Assembly (NCBI RefSeq): GCF_011806425.1 | Contig: NZ_JAATOV010000001.1 | Location: 992,001 to 1,056,000 of the forward strand | DNA from: Thalassospira lucentensis | GTDB lineage: Bacteria; Pseudomonadota; Alphaproteobacteria; Rhodospirillales; Thalassospiraceae | Direction of reading: 5' to 3' | Length of the DNA: 64,000 nt | Part shown: positions 55,099 through 64,000 of the stretch, piece by piece | Numbering within the stretch: position 1 is the first letter of the stretch | How the letters are laid out: each line of letters starts with the position of its first letter | Notes under the pieces: model-generated | What the model was told of the DNA's origin: nothing | The model's database searches: none | What the model saw: the letters and a program-made list of their open reading frames with translations, nothing else | Made by a program: the position numbers and the translations under genes

Positions 55099-55902
55099 TT
55101 AGCCAATCCAATGGCGAACATTTTCCCAACTTTGACCAATTAGCGGCCCATATTGGTCCATGATCAGTTTGATCGAAATGGCGATAGACGTCACCACAAG
55201 TAACGGCCGCACCAGCCGTGATCCGACTTTCATCACCATGTGCGATCCGATCTGCGCCCCAACAAGCGCCCCAACCGCCATCACCAAACCAACCACCCAA
55301 ACAACGTCACCGCCCGCAATGAACATAACAAGCGAGGCAAAGTTCGACGTAAAGTTCAAAACCTTGGTGTGGGCGGTTGCCTTGGTCATGTTAAATCCAA
55401 GCAACGCGACAAAGGCGATGGAAAAGAAAGATCCCGTTCCAGGGCCAAAGAACCCGTCATAAAACCCGATGCCAAACCCGGCGGTAAAGGCAAAGGTCGA
55501 TGTGCTTATCAGTTGATGCGCATCCAAATCCCCAACACGCGGCGAAAACAGAAAATAAAGCGCGATCAGAATCAAAAGACCCGGCAGAACCGTCATCAGG
55601 ATTCCCGGATCAAGCATCTGAACCAAAATTGTCCCGAATGCTGACCCGGCAAAAGTCAAGGCAATCGCCAGCACCATATTGCGCGGATCAACATGGCCTT
55701 TGCGAATGAAGCTGAGCGACGCGGAAAAGCTGCCAAAGCTTCCTTGCAGTTTATTGGTGGCAAGTGCCTGTGCCGGTGGAATGCCCGCCCAAAGCAAGGC
55801 TGGAATGGTAATCAGGCCGCCGCCCCCCGCAATCGAATCGACAAATCCGGCGAGGGCGGCGACGGCGAATAAAATCAATAAAAGGTCGAAACCAAATTCC
55901 AT
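55099..55902 (-). CDS. TauE/SafE-family (YfcA-like) membrane permease
   Basis: 267 residues with about eight hydrophobic helices and two repeats. FVDSIAGGGGLITIPALLWA near residue 20, ATNKLQGSFGSFSASLSF, and FYDGFFGPGTGSFFSIAFV near residue 145 (the second glycine-rich repeat) identify the UPF0721/YfcA branch of sulfite-exporter-like proteins. ATG at 55902 chosen. The neighbour mutM is divergent. Confidence 0.87.
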   Translation of the reverse strand: MEFGFDLLLILFAVAALAGFVDSIAGGGGLITIPALLWAGIPPAQALATNKLQGSFGSFSASLSFIRKGHVDPRNMVLAIALTFAGSAFGTILVQMLDPGILMTVLPGLLILIALYFLFSPRVGDLDAHQLISTSTFAFTAGFGIGFYDGFFGPGTGSFFSIAFVALLGFNMTKATAHTKVLNFTSNFASLVMFIAGGDVVWVVGLVMAVGALVGAQIGSHMVMKVGSRLVRPLLVVTSIAISIKLIMDQYGPLIGQSWENVRHWIG

Positions 55903-56129
55903 ATTTTGAAATTCCAAGGCTTGGAGGACGGTCAGAAAAACCGCGAAGGTGTGAGGCCGAAATATCAGCTGATTTAATGTGCGTCATCATAAGGGCTTTG
56001 AAGGGGGCGTCCATCGCAAGATTACGTTGGCGTCGCGCGGCGGGCCCGAAACCAGATGTCGCGCCTTGCCAATCATGGGGCCGGTATCTAGATATGGGGT
56101 CCAGTTTATTGAAAAATATGAGTATCGCG

Positions 56130-56969
56130 ATGCCCGAATTGCCAGAGGTCGAAACCGTTACCCGTGGCCTGATCCCCGTGATGGAAGGCCATGTTGTCGA
56201 CCATGTGGTGCAACGGCGCCCCAATTTGCGCTTTCCGTTTCCGGAAAACTTTGTTGACCGCATGGCTGGGCGCAAGATCGATCAACTGACCCGCCGGGCG
56301 AAATACATTCTGGGCTATCTTGATGATGGGCAAGTGTTGCTGATCCATTTGGGCATGTCCGGGCGCATGACCATTCATGATGATCGCACGATTGACGTTC
56401 CCGCCCCGCAAAAACACGACCATGTTGATTTTGTTATGCAGGGCGGTGCGGTTGTACGCTTCACCGATCCGCGGCGTTTTGGCGTCATTACCCTGATTGG
56501 CGCGGACGAAGTTGCCACGCACAAAATGCTGGCGGGTATTGGTCCTGAACCACTTGGGAATGCGTTTAATGCGGCTGTCCTTGCAGCTGGCATCGTCAAA
56601 CGCGCCAGCCCGATCAAAACTGTCTTGCTTGATCAGAAACTGGTGGCCGGGCTTGGCAATATATATGTCTGCGAAGCCTTGTTCCGGTCGGGCATTGCGC
56701 CGGACCGTTTGGCAAAGGATTTAAAACCTGACGAAATTGATCGTCTGTACCGCGAAATCCGGTTGGTGCTTGAGGATGCCATACTTGCTGGCGGATCAAG
56801 CTTAAAAGATCATCGGCAGGCCAATGGCGAACTTGGTTATTTCCAACATAACTTCCGGGTTTATGGCCGCGAAGGCGATGTTTGTAATGCCCCTGAATGT
56901 GACAGCACGGTCGAGCGAATCGTACAGGCAGGGCGGTCGACTTTCTTCTGCCCAACGTGTCAGCGATAA
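56130..56969 (+). CDS. mutM: Formamidopyrimidine-DNA glycosylase
   Basis: Removes 8-oxoguanine and Fapy bases. 279 residues. The start must be the ATG at 56130, because mature Pro1 and Glu2 (MPELPEVETV) are the catalytic residues; the open frame upstream to 55977 is not coding. QNELGYFQH-type (ANGELGYFQHNFRVYGREGD) and C-terminal zinc finger CNAPECDSTVER with FFCPTCQR. First of the mutM/enoyl-CoA hydratase/rpsT/dnaA set. Confidence 0.95.
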   Translation: MPELPEVETVTRGLIPVMEGHVVDHVVQRRPNLRFPFPENFVDRMAGRKIDQLTRRAKYILGYLDDGQVLLIHLGMSGRMTIHDDRTIDVPAPQKHDHVDFVMQGGAVVRFTDPRRFGVITLIGADEVATHKMLAGIGPEPLGNAFNAAVLAAGIVKRASPIKTVLLDQKLVAGLGNIYVCEALFRSGIAPDRLAKDLKPDEIDRLYREIRLVLEDAILAGGSSLKDHRQANGELGYFQHNFRVYGREGDVCNAPECDSTVERIVQAGRSTFFCPTCQR

Positions 56970-57201
56970 GTCCCAATCCGGGTGACGTTGCCCCGTAAAA
57001 AGGGCGGTGAACGCCGGGGAGCAAGTCTGTGATGGGCGGCGTTTGGGGCCGCCGACTCCGTTTCATGGATTCCGTAACGAATTGCGCATCGACGGTTGGT
57101 TGCGATTTGTGGTCAAAATCGGTAAAACAGTATCGAAATATGGTTTCAGGCGAATCGGCCCGATAAATCGGGCCTTGTTGGCGATAAAAGGATCTAAAAG
57201 C

Positions 57202-57978
57202 ATGACATATGAGAACATCATCGCTGAGAAAAAGGGCAATGTTGGACTGATTACCCTGAACCGACCAAAGGCGCTGAATGCGCTTTGTGCGGCCTTGATC
57301 GACGATATTGGTGCGGCTCTTGATGATTTCGAATCCGATGACAACATCCGTGCGATTGTCATTACTGGTTCGGAACGGGCCTTTGCCGCCGGTGCGGACA
57401 TCAAGGAAATGGCCGATTACGACTATATGGACGTTTATAAAAACGACTTCATCACCAAAGGTTGGACCCGTGTCGCGGCCTGCCGTAAGCCAACCATTGC
57501 CGCGGTTGCCGGATTCGCACTAGGGGGCGGCTGTGAAATGGCGATGATGTGCGACATCATGCTGGCGGCTGATACCGCCAAGTTCGGCCAGCCTGAAATC
57601 ACCATCGGAACGATTCCTGGCGCAGGCGGTACACAGCGCCTGACGCGTGCTGTGGGCAAGGCCAAGGCAATGGAAATGTGCCTGACCGGGCGGATGATGG
57701 ATGCCGAAGAAGCCGAACGTGCCGGGCTTGTGGCGCGAATCGTCCCAGCCGACTCGCTGATGGACGAAGCCATGCAATTGGCCGAAAAAATCGCCTCTTT
57801 CTCGGCTCCGGTATCGATGAAGGTCAAAGAATCGGTCAACAAGGCCTATGAAATGACCCTGACCGAAGGGCTGATGTTCGAACGTCGCGAGTTCCATTCC
57901 ACCTTTGCGCTTGAAGACCGTGCAGAAGGCATGAAAGCCTTTGTGGAAAAGAGAAAACCCGATTTCAAGCAGCGCTGA
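57202..57978 (+). CDS. Enoyl-CoA hydratase (crotonase)
   Basis: 258 residues. Oxyanion-hole segment [15 protein letters not shown] near residue 62 and the two active-site Glu in [17 protein letters not shown] and [19 protein letters not shown]. Hydrates trans-2-enoyl-CoA in beta-oxidation, short-chain type by its length and similarity to EchA/PaaF. ATG at 57202 chosen. Between mutM and rpsT, a conserved alphaproteobacterial order. Confidence 0.92.
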   Translation: MTYENIIAEKKGNVGLITLNRPKALNALCAALIDDIGAALDDFESDDNIRAIVITGSERAFAAGADIKEMADYDYMDVYKNDFITKGWTRVAACRKPTIAAVAGFALGGGCEMAMMCDIMLAADTAKFGQPEITIGTIPGAGGTQRLTRAVGKAKAMEMCLTGRMMDAEEAERAGLVARIVPADSLMDEAMQLAEKIASFSAPVSMKVKESVNKAYEMTLTEGLMFERREFHSTFALEDRAEGMKAFVEKRKPDFKQR

Positions 57979-58153
57979 TCAGGGTTTGTTGACCCAACTT
58001 TGGGGCGGGGCATATCTGCATTGCGCCGCCCAAGAGTCCTAAACCGCGGAAAATGAGGCATCGAAGCGGTATCGGGGGTTGACGAGGTGTGATGACGGAG
58101 CTATAAGCCGCGCTCCGAATTAAGTAACATTTGTTTTAAGAGACAGGTTCGCA

Positions 58154-58414
58154 ATGGCTCACCATAAATCGGCCAAGAAGCGCATTCGCCGCAACGCCGC
58201 ACGTGCTACCGTTAATGGTGCACGTATCGGCCGTATTCGTACCTACGTTAAGAAGGTCGAAGCTGCGCTGAACGTTGGCGACAAAGATGCTGCTCTGGCT
58301 GCGATGAAAATCGCTGAGCCGGAAATGGCGCGCGGCGCACAGCTTGGCGTTCTGCACAAGAACACCGCTGCTCGCAAAGTTTCGCGTCTTACCGCGCGCA
58401 TCAAAGCGCTTTAA
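58154..58414 (+). CDS. rpsT: 30S ribosomal protein S20
   Basis: 86 residues, basic and helical. [20 protein letters not shown] start and [19 protein letters not shown] end are typical. Followed by a terminator and then dnaA. Confidence 0.96.
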   Translation: MAHHKSAKKRIRRNAARATVNGARIGRIRTYVKKVEAALNVGDKDAALAAMKIAEPEMARGAQLGVLHKNTAARKVSRLTARIKAL

Positions 58415-58440
58415 TTTATCCCTTAGGGGATGGCGAGTCG

Positions 58441-58467
58441 AAGGCCGCACCCATGGTGCGGCCTTTT
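58441..58467 (+). terminator. Terminator of rpsT
   Basis: Ten-base-pair stem AAGGCCGCAC/GTGCGGCCTT with a 5-nt loop and TTTT, 26 bp after the stop. Confidence 0.85.
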
Positions 58468-58804
58468 CGCTGCCCGGATTTCGGTGAATCACCTTTTGTT
58501 CCTTGGTTGCGCAAGCGGAAAAACCGCAGGAAACAAGGACCGTTTTGGTGCCGAAATCCTTTTAACGTTCTGTTAAAGATCGCCTTGCCTGATGTGGATC
58601 GCATCAGTACAGTGTTGCGACTTTGCAGGCCACGCCAAGTGGTCCGGGACGAAGAACCAAAAAACAAAAGGCGCGAGTACGCTTCCAGGATAGTGCGGAA
58701 GACCAGCGTGTTGATCACAGATGTGATGAACGCGGTGCAGTGCTGTTTTGCCTTTTGCAGTCTTGTTGGTGTTGAAATTAGGATAGCGGGGAAAGGTTCT
58801 AACA
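58468..58804. other. rpsT-dnaA spacer, possible origin candidate
   Basis: 337 bp. It contains a weak DnaA-box-like TGTGGATCG (58591-58599) and the small hairpin GCGG-AAAAA-CCGC (58517-58529). No cluster of DnaA boxes and no clear AT-rich unwinding element is visible. It is a promoter region for dnaA; an origin here is possible but unsupported. Confidence 0.35.
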
Positions 58805-60376
58805 GTGCAGCACGCCGCAAGGGGAACGCATTCAGCTCTTGGACAGTCCAACGATGGCTTGTCGAACGAGCAGAATGCCGCACTTGACGACCACATGGTC
58901 GAAATATGGCAAATCATTCGTGAAAAGCTGCGCGCCGACTTTGGTGCAACGGCCTATCGCTATTGGCTTGAGCCTGTCGGTTTGATGGGTGTCGAGGCGG
59001 GCGTTGCTCGTTTGGGTGCGCCGACCCGTGCCATGCGTGATTGGGTAACCCAGCACTATCTGGACCGCATTCAAGCCCTGTGGCATGCCGAAGACCCCAA
59101 CGTCCATTTCGTCGAAATCAACATCGTGTCTGGCGCCAATGGCAATGCCGGTAACGGATCGTCATCAGGTGCGAACGAATCCCCTCGTGCATCTGATGCG
59201 GCTGGGTCGAAATCGTCACAAAGCTCATCTTCGCGTAATGCCCCGCGCGAACCCCAAAATACCCGGTCGCACGGCGACCCTGCGCCGCAATCTACTGCGC
59301 CGTCGCAAAAATCAAATGACCGCACCGCGATTGCCAGCATGTCTGACGATGGTATCTCTGCGGCGCTTGATCCGCGTTATACCTTCGATAATTTCGTGAT
59401 CGGCAAGCCGAACGAATTTGCCTATGCCGCGGCACGCCGCTTGGCCGAGGCCGAGTCTGTACCGTTCAATCCACTATTTTTGTATGGTGGCGTTGGTCTT
59501 GGTAAAACGCACTTGATGCATGCGATTGCATGGCACATCCGTCGTACCCAGCCGCACCGTACGGTGATCTATCTGTCCGCTGAAAAGTTCATGTATCGCT
59601 TTATTCGGGCGCTGCGTGACAAAAACACGGTCGATTTCAAAGATCAGTTCCGCTCGGTCGATGTGCTGATGGTTGATGATGTCCAGTTCATTTCAGGCAA
59701 AGATTCGACCCAGGAAGAGTTTTTCCACACCTTCAACGCGCTTGTCGATCAGGGCCGTCAGATCATTGTGTCTGCCGATAAATCGCCGTCCGATCTTGAA
59801 GATATCGAAGAGCGCCTGCGCTCGCGCCTTGGTTCTGGTTTGGTTGCCGATATCCATGCAACCACCTACGAACTGCGTTTGGGCATTCTCGAATCCAAGG
59901 CGGAACGTCAGGCGGTCGAACTGCCGCAACGTGTTATGGAATTCTTGGCCCACAAAATCACGGCCAACGTCCGTGAGCTTGAAGGTGCGCTGAACCGGGT
60001 GATTGCTCATTCCCAGTTGGTTGGTCGCGAAATCAGCCTGGAAATGGTTCAGGATGTTCTTCATGACGTTCTGCGTGCGTCCGAGCGCCGTGTGTCGATC
60101 GAGGAAATCCAAAAGCGCGTTGCCGAACAGTTCAACATCAAGGTGTCGGATATGCATTCGGCCCGTCGTGCCCGGGCGGTTGCCCGTCCGCGTCAGGTGG
60201 CGATGTATCTGTCCAAGCAATTGACCACCCATTCCTTGCCAGAGATTGGCCGCAAGTTTGGCGGGCGCGATCACACCACCGTTATGCATGCGGTGCGTAA
60301 GATCGAAGAATTGCACACGACAGATGCGTCCTTGTCCGAGGATATTGATCTTTTGCGCCGGATGCTCGAAGGCTGA
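58805..60376 (+). CDS. dnaA: Chromosomal replication initiator protein DnaA
   Basis: 523 residues, GTG start at 58805 with AAAGG nine bases upstream. An ATG at 58895 (MVEIWQIIREKL) lacks an SD but is the alternative. Domain I: about residues 30-110. Domain II: a long Ser/Asn/Gln-rich linker (115-185). Domain III: AAA+ with LYGGVGLGKTHLMHAIAWHI and LMVDDVQFISGKD. Domain IV: DNA-binding KFGGRDHTTVMHAVRKIEEL. The N-terminal 30 residues before domain I exceed the usual length. Confidence 0.95.
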   Translation: MQHAARGTHSALGQSNDGLSNEQNAALDDHMVEIWQIIREKLRADFGATAYRYWLEPVGLMGVEAGVARLGAPTRAMRDWVTQHYLDRIQALWHAEDPNVHFVEINIVSGANGNAGNGSSSGANESPRASDAAGSKSSQSSSSRNAPREPQNTRSHGDPAPQSTAPSQKSNDRTAIASMSDDGISAALDPRYTFDNFVIGKPNEFAYAAARRLAEAESVPFNPLFLYGGVGLGKTHLMHAIAWHIRRTQPHRTVIYLSAEKFMYRFIRALRDKNTVDFKDQFRSVDVLMVDDVQFISGKDSTQEEFFHTFNALVDQGRQIIVSADKSPSDLEDIEERLRSRLGSGLVADIHATTYELRLGILESKAERQAVELPQRVMEFLAHKITANVRELEGALNRVIAHSQLVGREISLEMVQDVLHDVLRASERRVSIEEIQKRVAEQFNIKVSDMHSARRARAVARPRQVAMYLSKQLTTHSLPEIGRKFGGRDHTTVMHAVRKIEELHTTDASLSEDIDLLRRMLEG

Positions 60377-60406
60377 TACCAAGTCGTCTCGTCCCAAAAA
60401 ACAAAG

Positions 60407-60432
60407 GCCGCCGAATTCGGCGGCTTTTTTTT
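60407..60432 (+). terminator. Rho-independent terminator of dnaA
   Basis: Perfect palindromic stem GCCGCCGAA/TTCGGCGGC followed by TTTTTTTT, 31 bp after the dnaA stop. Confidence 0.9.
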
Positions 60433-60583
60433 GTGCAAAAGGCGGGTTTAATTTGATGTGTTTTTCGTCTCAAAATAGGGCCTGAAAACCCCGAGTCTCG
60501 CGCTATACGGCGCTTTGCACGTTTTGGGTGTTTTTTTATGTGTCGAATCCTTTTATTTGCTTGGGTTTAAGCCGTAAAAATCC

Positions 60584-60611
60584 TTCGATTTCCCGACATG
60601 CATGTTATAAT
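60584..60611 (+). promoter_or_regulatory. Possible dnaN promoter
   Basis: TTCGAT, 16 bp, TATAAT at 60606-60611, about 94 bp before the dnaN start. The -10 is perfect, the -35 weak. The remainder of the 328-bp dnaA-dnaN spacer shows no other feature apart from the terminator. Confidence 0.4.
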
Positions 60612-60704
60612 GCGCGCTCCTCATCCGTAAGGGTGGGGGTCAGGTAAGAAAACTGATTAAAAATCAAAGTGTTAAACCAATACTGACAGACGGATAGGAC
60701 GGGC

Positions 60705-61823
60705 ATGAAGCTGACCATCGAACGCGCGGCTCTGTTGAAATCGCTGACCCATGTTCAAAGTGTGGTCGAACGCCGCAATACCATTCCGATTCTGTCCAAT
60801 ATTTTGCTGCGGGCAGAGAACGACCAGCTTTCCCTGACCGCAACGGATATGGACCTTGAGGTCGTTGAAACCACGACCGCGGAAGTGGCAGAAGCCGGTG
60901 CAACAACCACCCCGGCACATACCCTTTATGAAATCGTTCGCAAGCTGCCCGAAGGTTCGCAGGTGCAAATCTCGCTTGAGCCGGGTGCTGGCCGTTTGAC
61001 CCTTTCAGCGGGTCGGTCGAAATTTAATCTGGCGGTCTTGCCTGTCGATGATTTCCCGGTCATGTCTGGCGGCGATCTGCCGGTCAGCTTTGGCTTGGCT
61101 GCTGCTGAGTTGCGCGGCCTGATTGATCGCGCCGAATTTGCGATCTCGACCGAAGAAACCCGTTACTACCTCAATGGTATTTATTTCCACGCCACCGACG
61201 CCGAAGGGACGAAAATCCTGCGCGCCGTTGCGACCGACGGGCACCGTCTGGCCCGGGTCGAAGCACCGCTACCCGATGGTGCGGAAAACATGCCCGGCGT
61301 CATTGTGCCGCGCAAAACCATTGGCGAATTGCGTAAGCTGATTGATGAAACCGGCGAAGCCGTTGATATCGCCATGTCCGATACCAAAATCCGGTTCGGC
61401 TTTGGCAAGGCGGTTTTGACCTCCAAACTGATCGACGGCACCTTCCCGGATTACGAACGCGTTATTCCGTCGGGCAATGACAAAACGCTTGATATCGAAT
61501 GCAAGGGTTTTGCCGATGCGGTTGACCGTGTTTCGGCGATCTCGATTGAAAAATCCCGCGCGGTCAAAGTTGTCCTGTCGGGCACGACCCTGACCTTGTC
61601 AGCGTCCAGCCCCGAACACGGCACCGCGTCTGAGGAACTTGAAATCAATTACGACGCCGAGGACATCGAGATCGGCTTTAACTCGCGCTATTTGCTCGAC
61701 ATCGCAAAGCAGGTAAAGGGCGATACCCTGAACCTTCTGATGTCGGACGGATCATCGCCGACCATCCTTCGCGATACTGATGACCTTTCGGCATTGTATG
61801 TTCTTATGCCGATGCGTGTTTAA
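60705..61823 (+). CDS. dnaN: DNA polymerase III beta sliding clamp
   Basis: 372 residues, three clamp repeats. MKLTIERAALLKSLTHVQSV start, RRNTIPILSNILLRAENDQL, TDGHRLARVEAPLPDGAENM (typical TDGHRL motif near residue 180), and C-terminal LYVLMPMRV. The end motif matches the conserved xVMPMRx tail. Separated from recF by 63 bp. Confidence 0.96.
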   Translation: MKLTIERAALLKSLTHVQSVVERRNTIPILSNILLRAENDQLSLTATDMDLEVVETTTAEVAEAGATTTPAHTLYEIVRKLPEGSQVQISLEPGAGRLTLSAGRSKFNLAVLPVDDFPVMSGGDLPVSFGLAAAELRGLIDRAEFAISTEETRYYLNGIYFHATDAEGTKILRAVATDGHRLARVEAPLPDGAENMPGVIVPRKTIGELRKLIDETGEAVDIAMSDTKIRFGFGKAVLTSKLIDGTFPDYERVIPSGNDKTLDIECKGFADAVDRVSAISIEKSRAVKVVLSGTTLTLSASSPEHGTASEELEINYDAEDIEIGFNSRYLLDIAKQVKGDTLNLLMSDGSSPTILRDTDDLSALYVLMPMRV

Positions 61824-61886
61824 CGGTAATCGCACAACACAGTGGCTGTTCTTGCCGATAACCTCATGCCAAGAGACGGTGCGTCC

Positions 61887-63047
61887 ATGACAAGCCGTCT
61901 CGCAGTTTCCCGTATCCAGCTCAGCGAGTTCCGCTGTTACGAAAGCCTACGGCTCTCGTTAAACAGCACGCCGGTGGTGCTGACAGGGCCGAATGGGGCG
62001 GGCAAAACAAACCTGCTGGAGGCTGTGTCGCTTTTGGCACCGGGCGGCGGTTTGCGCCGGGCCAAGCTGGGCGAAATCGCGCGGAACTTTCCGGTGCCCC
62101 AAAACGGCGAAAGCCGGGCCTGGGCGGTTTCGGCCGATTTGGAAACGCCAGATGGTGCGTTTCAGGTTGGCAGTGGTCTTGATCCGGCAGCGCTTGCGCA
62201 AGGGCGCGAACGCAAACTGGTGCGCATTGATGGTGAAAACCAGCGCGGTCAGGCGGCCTTGGGCCGGGTCTGTGCCGCGGTATGGCTGACACCGCAAATG
62301 GATCGCTTGTTTTTGGATGGTCCATCCGCGCGACGCCGTTTTCTGGATCGGTTGGTTTATGGCCTTGATCCGGAACATAGCAGCCGGGTTGCCGCCTATG
62401 AGCATAGCCTGCGCAGCCGCGCAAAGCTGCTTAAGGAAGGCAAGGGCGATGACAAGTGGCTGGCATCGATCGAAGATTCGATGGTCCGCCACGGGATCGC
62501 AGTGGCCGTTGCCAGGGCCGATCTTTTGGCGCGGTTAAGCCGGGCGGGAACGATGGCGGTCGGACCGTTTCCTGCGGCGCGTATGGCGCTTGCGGGGGAT
62601 CTTGAAAACTGGTTGGAAAACCTGCCAGCGATTGAGGTCGAAGACAAAATGCGGGCTGCATTACGCGACGGACGGTCACGTGATGCGACCTATGGCGGGG
62701 CGATTGTTGGCCCACAACGCAGTGATCTTTTGGTGTGGCACGATGCAAAGGGCCAACCAGCTGATCAATGCTCCACCGGGGAGCAAAAGGCGTTGTTGTT
62801 GTCGATGATTATGGCCAATACCCGCCTGCAAACCAAAGCACGCGGGGCTGGCCCGCTGCTGTTACTTGACGAGGTGGTTGCCCATCTGGATGCAGAACGG
62901 CGCAAACACCTATTTGATGAAATCGTGGCGCTTGGCGTCCAAGCCTGGATGACAGGTACGGACCGGGCGCTGTTTGAAGGTTTGGACAGTCGTGCGCAAT
63001 TTTTCCGCGTGGAAGATGCCACACTGACCCTAGAAACCACTCCGTGA
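61887..63047 (+). CDS. recF: DNA replication and repair protein RecF
   Basis: 386 residues, SMC-like ATPase involved in recombination at stalled forks. Walker [21 protein letters not shown] near residue 36; signature [16 protein letters not shown]; Walker [21 protein letters not shown]. Start at 61887 is favoured by AGAGACGG upstream; GTG 61842 and ATG 61866 are alternatives. Ends within 21 bp of gyrB. Confidence 0.93.
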   Translation: MTSRLAVSRIQLSEFRCYESLRLSLNSTPVVLTGPNGAGKTNLLEAVSLLAPGGGLRRAKLGEIARNFPVPQNGESRAWAVSADLETPDGAFQVGSGLDPAALAQGRERKLVRIDGENQRGQAALGRVCAAVWLTPQMDRLFLDGPSARRRFLDRLVYGLDPEHSSRVAAYEHSLRSRAKLLKEGKGDDKWLASIEDSMVRHGIAVAVARADLLARLSRAGTMAVGPFPAARMALAGDLENWLENLPAIEVEDKMRAALRDGRSRDATYGGAIVGPQRSDLLVWHDAKGQPADQCSTGEQKALLLSMIMANTRLQTKARGAGPLLLLDEVVAHLDAERRKHLFDEIVALGVQAWMTGTDRALFEGLDSRAQFFRVEDATLTLETTP

Positions 63048-63067
63048 ATGCCGAGGTTGTTGACGCT

Positions 63068-64000
63068 ATGACCAACGAAACAGAAGCTCCGAATACTGCC
63101 GAAAATGCGCAGGAGTACGGTGCAGAATCGATCAAGGTTCTTAAAGGCCTTGAAGCGGTGCGTAAACGCCCGGGCATGTATATCGGTGATACCGATGACG
63201 GAACCGGTTTGCACCACATGATCTATGAAGTCGTCGATAACGCGATTGACGAAGCCTTGGGCGGGTATTGCGATACCGTTTGGGTGCAGCTCAATGGCGA
63301 CGGATCGGCGACCATCCGCGATAACGGTCGCGGTATTCCGACCGACATGCACAAAGAAGAAGGCGTTTCCGCCGCCGAGGTCATCATGACCCAGCTTCAC
63401 GCCGGCGGTAAGTTTGACCAGAATTCCTATAAGGTGTCCGGTGGTTTGCACGGTGTGGGCGTTTCGGTTGTGAACGCGCTGTCGACCCTTTTGAAATTGC
63501 GCGTTTGGCGTAATGGCAAAGAACATTACATGGAGTTTTCCGGCGGCGATGCGATCAAGTCGCTTGAAGTTGTCGGCGATGCACCACTGACCGAAGATGG
63601 CACGCCTCTGACCGGGACCGAAGTCACGTTCTATCCGGACGCTGAAATCTTCACGATGGTCGAGTTTGATCTGCCAACCCTTGAACACCGTTTGCGCGAA
63701 CTGGCCTTCTTGAACTCTGGCGTGATCCTGACCCTGCGGGACGAACGCAGTGGTGAGCCGGTCGAGCAGAAGCTGCATTACGAAGGTGGTATTCAGGCCT
63801 TTGTCGAATATCTTGACCGCAACAAAGCCGCGCAAATCGAAGAGCCGATTGTTATTGTTGGCGAAAAAGACGGCATTGCCGTTGAAGTGGCCTTGCAGTG
63901 GAACGATAGCTACCACGAAACCACCTTGTGCTTTACCAACAACATTCCACAACGCGACGGTGGGGCGCATATGGCCGGTTTCCGTGCCGCGCTGACCCGT
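63068..64000 (+). CDS. gyrB: DNA gyrase subunit B (5' part)
   Basis: First 311 residues; the frame is open to the window end and about 490 residues are missing. GHKL ATPase motifs are clear: [34 protein letters not shown] (catalytic Glu), [13 protein letters not shown] and [24 protein letters not shown] in frame at 63044 overlaps the recF stop and could be the start. Ends dnaA-dnaN-recF-gyrB. Confidence 0.95.
   Translation, partial: MTNETEAPNTAENAQEYGAESIKVLKGLEAVRKRPGMYIGDTDDGTGLHHMIYEVVDNAIDEALGGYCDTVWVQLNGDGSATIRDNGRGIPTDMHKEEGVSAAEVIMTQLHAGGKFDQNSYKVSGGLHGVGVSVVNALSTLLKLRVWRNGKEHYMEFSGGDAIKSLEVVGDAPLTEDGTPLTGTEVTFYPDAEIFTMVEFDLPTLEHRLRELAFLNSGVILTLRDERSGEPVEQKLHYEGGIQAFVEYLDRNKAAQIEEPIVIVGEKDGIAVEVALQWNDSYHETTLCFTNNIPQRDGGAHMAGFRAALTR

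Noticed and set aside
58591..58599. Single DnaA-box-like sequence before dnaA
   Set aside because: Only 7 of 9 matches and no cluster or AT-rich element nearby, so I do not call an origin.

Overview
The window reads as chromosomal DNA of an alphaproteobacterium, most likely a Rhodospirillales member close to Thalassospira. This is inferred from gene content, not from a database search. Lineage signs are the mutM / enoyl-CoA hydratase / rpsT / dnaA neighbourhood, a DUF1150 gene next to an hsp20, an FYDLN_acid protein, a complex I NDUFA9-like protein and a TRAP transporter. Genes are densely packed and there are no insertion sequences, prophage or CRISPR arrays.

Layout. 1-1927 (minus): LPS heptose genes hldE (cut by the window edge) and gmhA. 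2268-3497: a degenerate EAL-like protein. 3567-17688: a large cobalamin block. cobT diverges from cobS and a cobC-like phosphatase. After an unknown gene comes a B12 riboswitch driving cobU, with cobW and cobN behind it, then a hypothetical gene, a secreted GH114-type protein, cobO and cobQ. 17947-23816: GST, methyltransferase, PstS-like protein, TPR protein, and two NAD-binding SDR proteins. 23922-28553: a GntR regulator and DapA-like lyase divergent from a DctPQM TRAP transporter, with a palindromic operator between them. 28624-34915: second cobalamin block (cobK, cbiD, cobA, cobB), interrupted by a TauE/SafE-like membrane protein and a SCO1 copper protein. 35072-45924: mixed housekeeping and signalling genes: YcgN, soluble PAS-PAS chemoreceptor, metallo-beta-lactamase fold protein, DUF1150, Hsp20 with a ROSE-like thermometer leader, a membrane/2Fe-2S/cyclase fusion, glutamine amidotransferase, paired YeeE proteins, TPR methyltransferase, YtoQ, tRNA-Ala(GGC) and FYDLN_acid. 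46296-53537: conserved aroA-cmk-rpsA-sppA-ihfB-lapA-pyrF run. 53776-55902: MFS exporter and TauE/SafE permease. 56130-64000: mutM, enoyl-CoA hydratase, rpsT, then dnaA-dnaN-recF-gyrB, with gyrB cut by the right edge.

How it fits together. The cobalamin genes cover corrin ring methylation (CobA, CbiD), reduction (CobK), amidation (CobB, CobQ), cobalt insertion (CobN, CobW), adenosylation (CobO) and nucleotide-loop assembly (CobU, CobT, CobS, CobC-like). Most other ring-modifying methyltransferases must be elsewhere. CobN indicates the late-cobalt (aerobic-type) route, yet a CbiD is present, so the pathway is of mixed type. The right end is the replication-initiation gene cluster. A perfect 16-bp parS palindrome at 9322-9337 and a degenerate copy at 2234-2249 suggest the window lies in the origin-proximal centromere region.

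Most notable signals: the parS site, the ROSE-like thermometer and heat-shock-like promoter of hsp20, the unknown gene opposite the B12 riboswitch, the redox-domain cyclase, and a perfect 16-bp-arm inverted repeat at 22648-22700.
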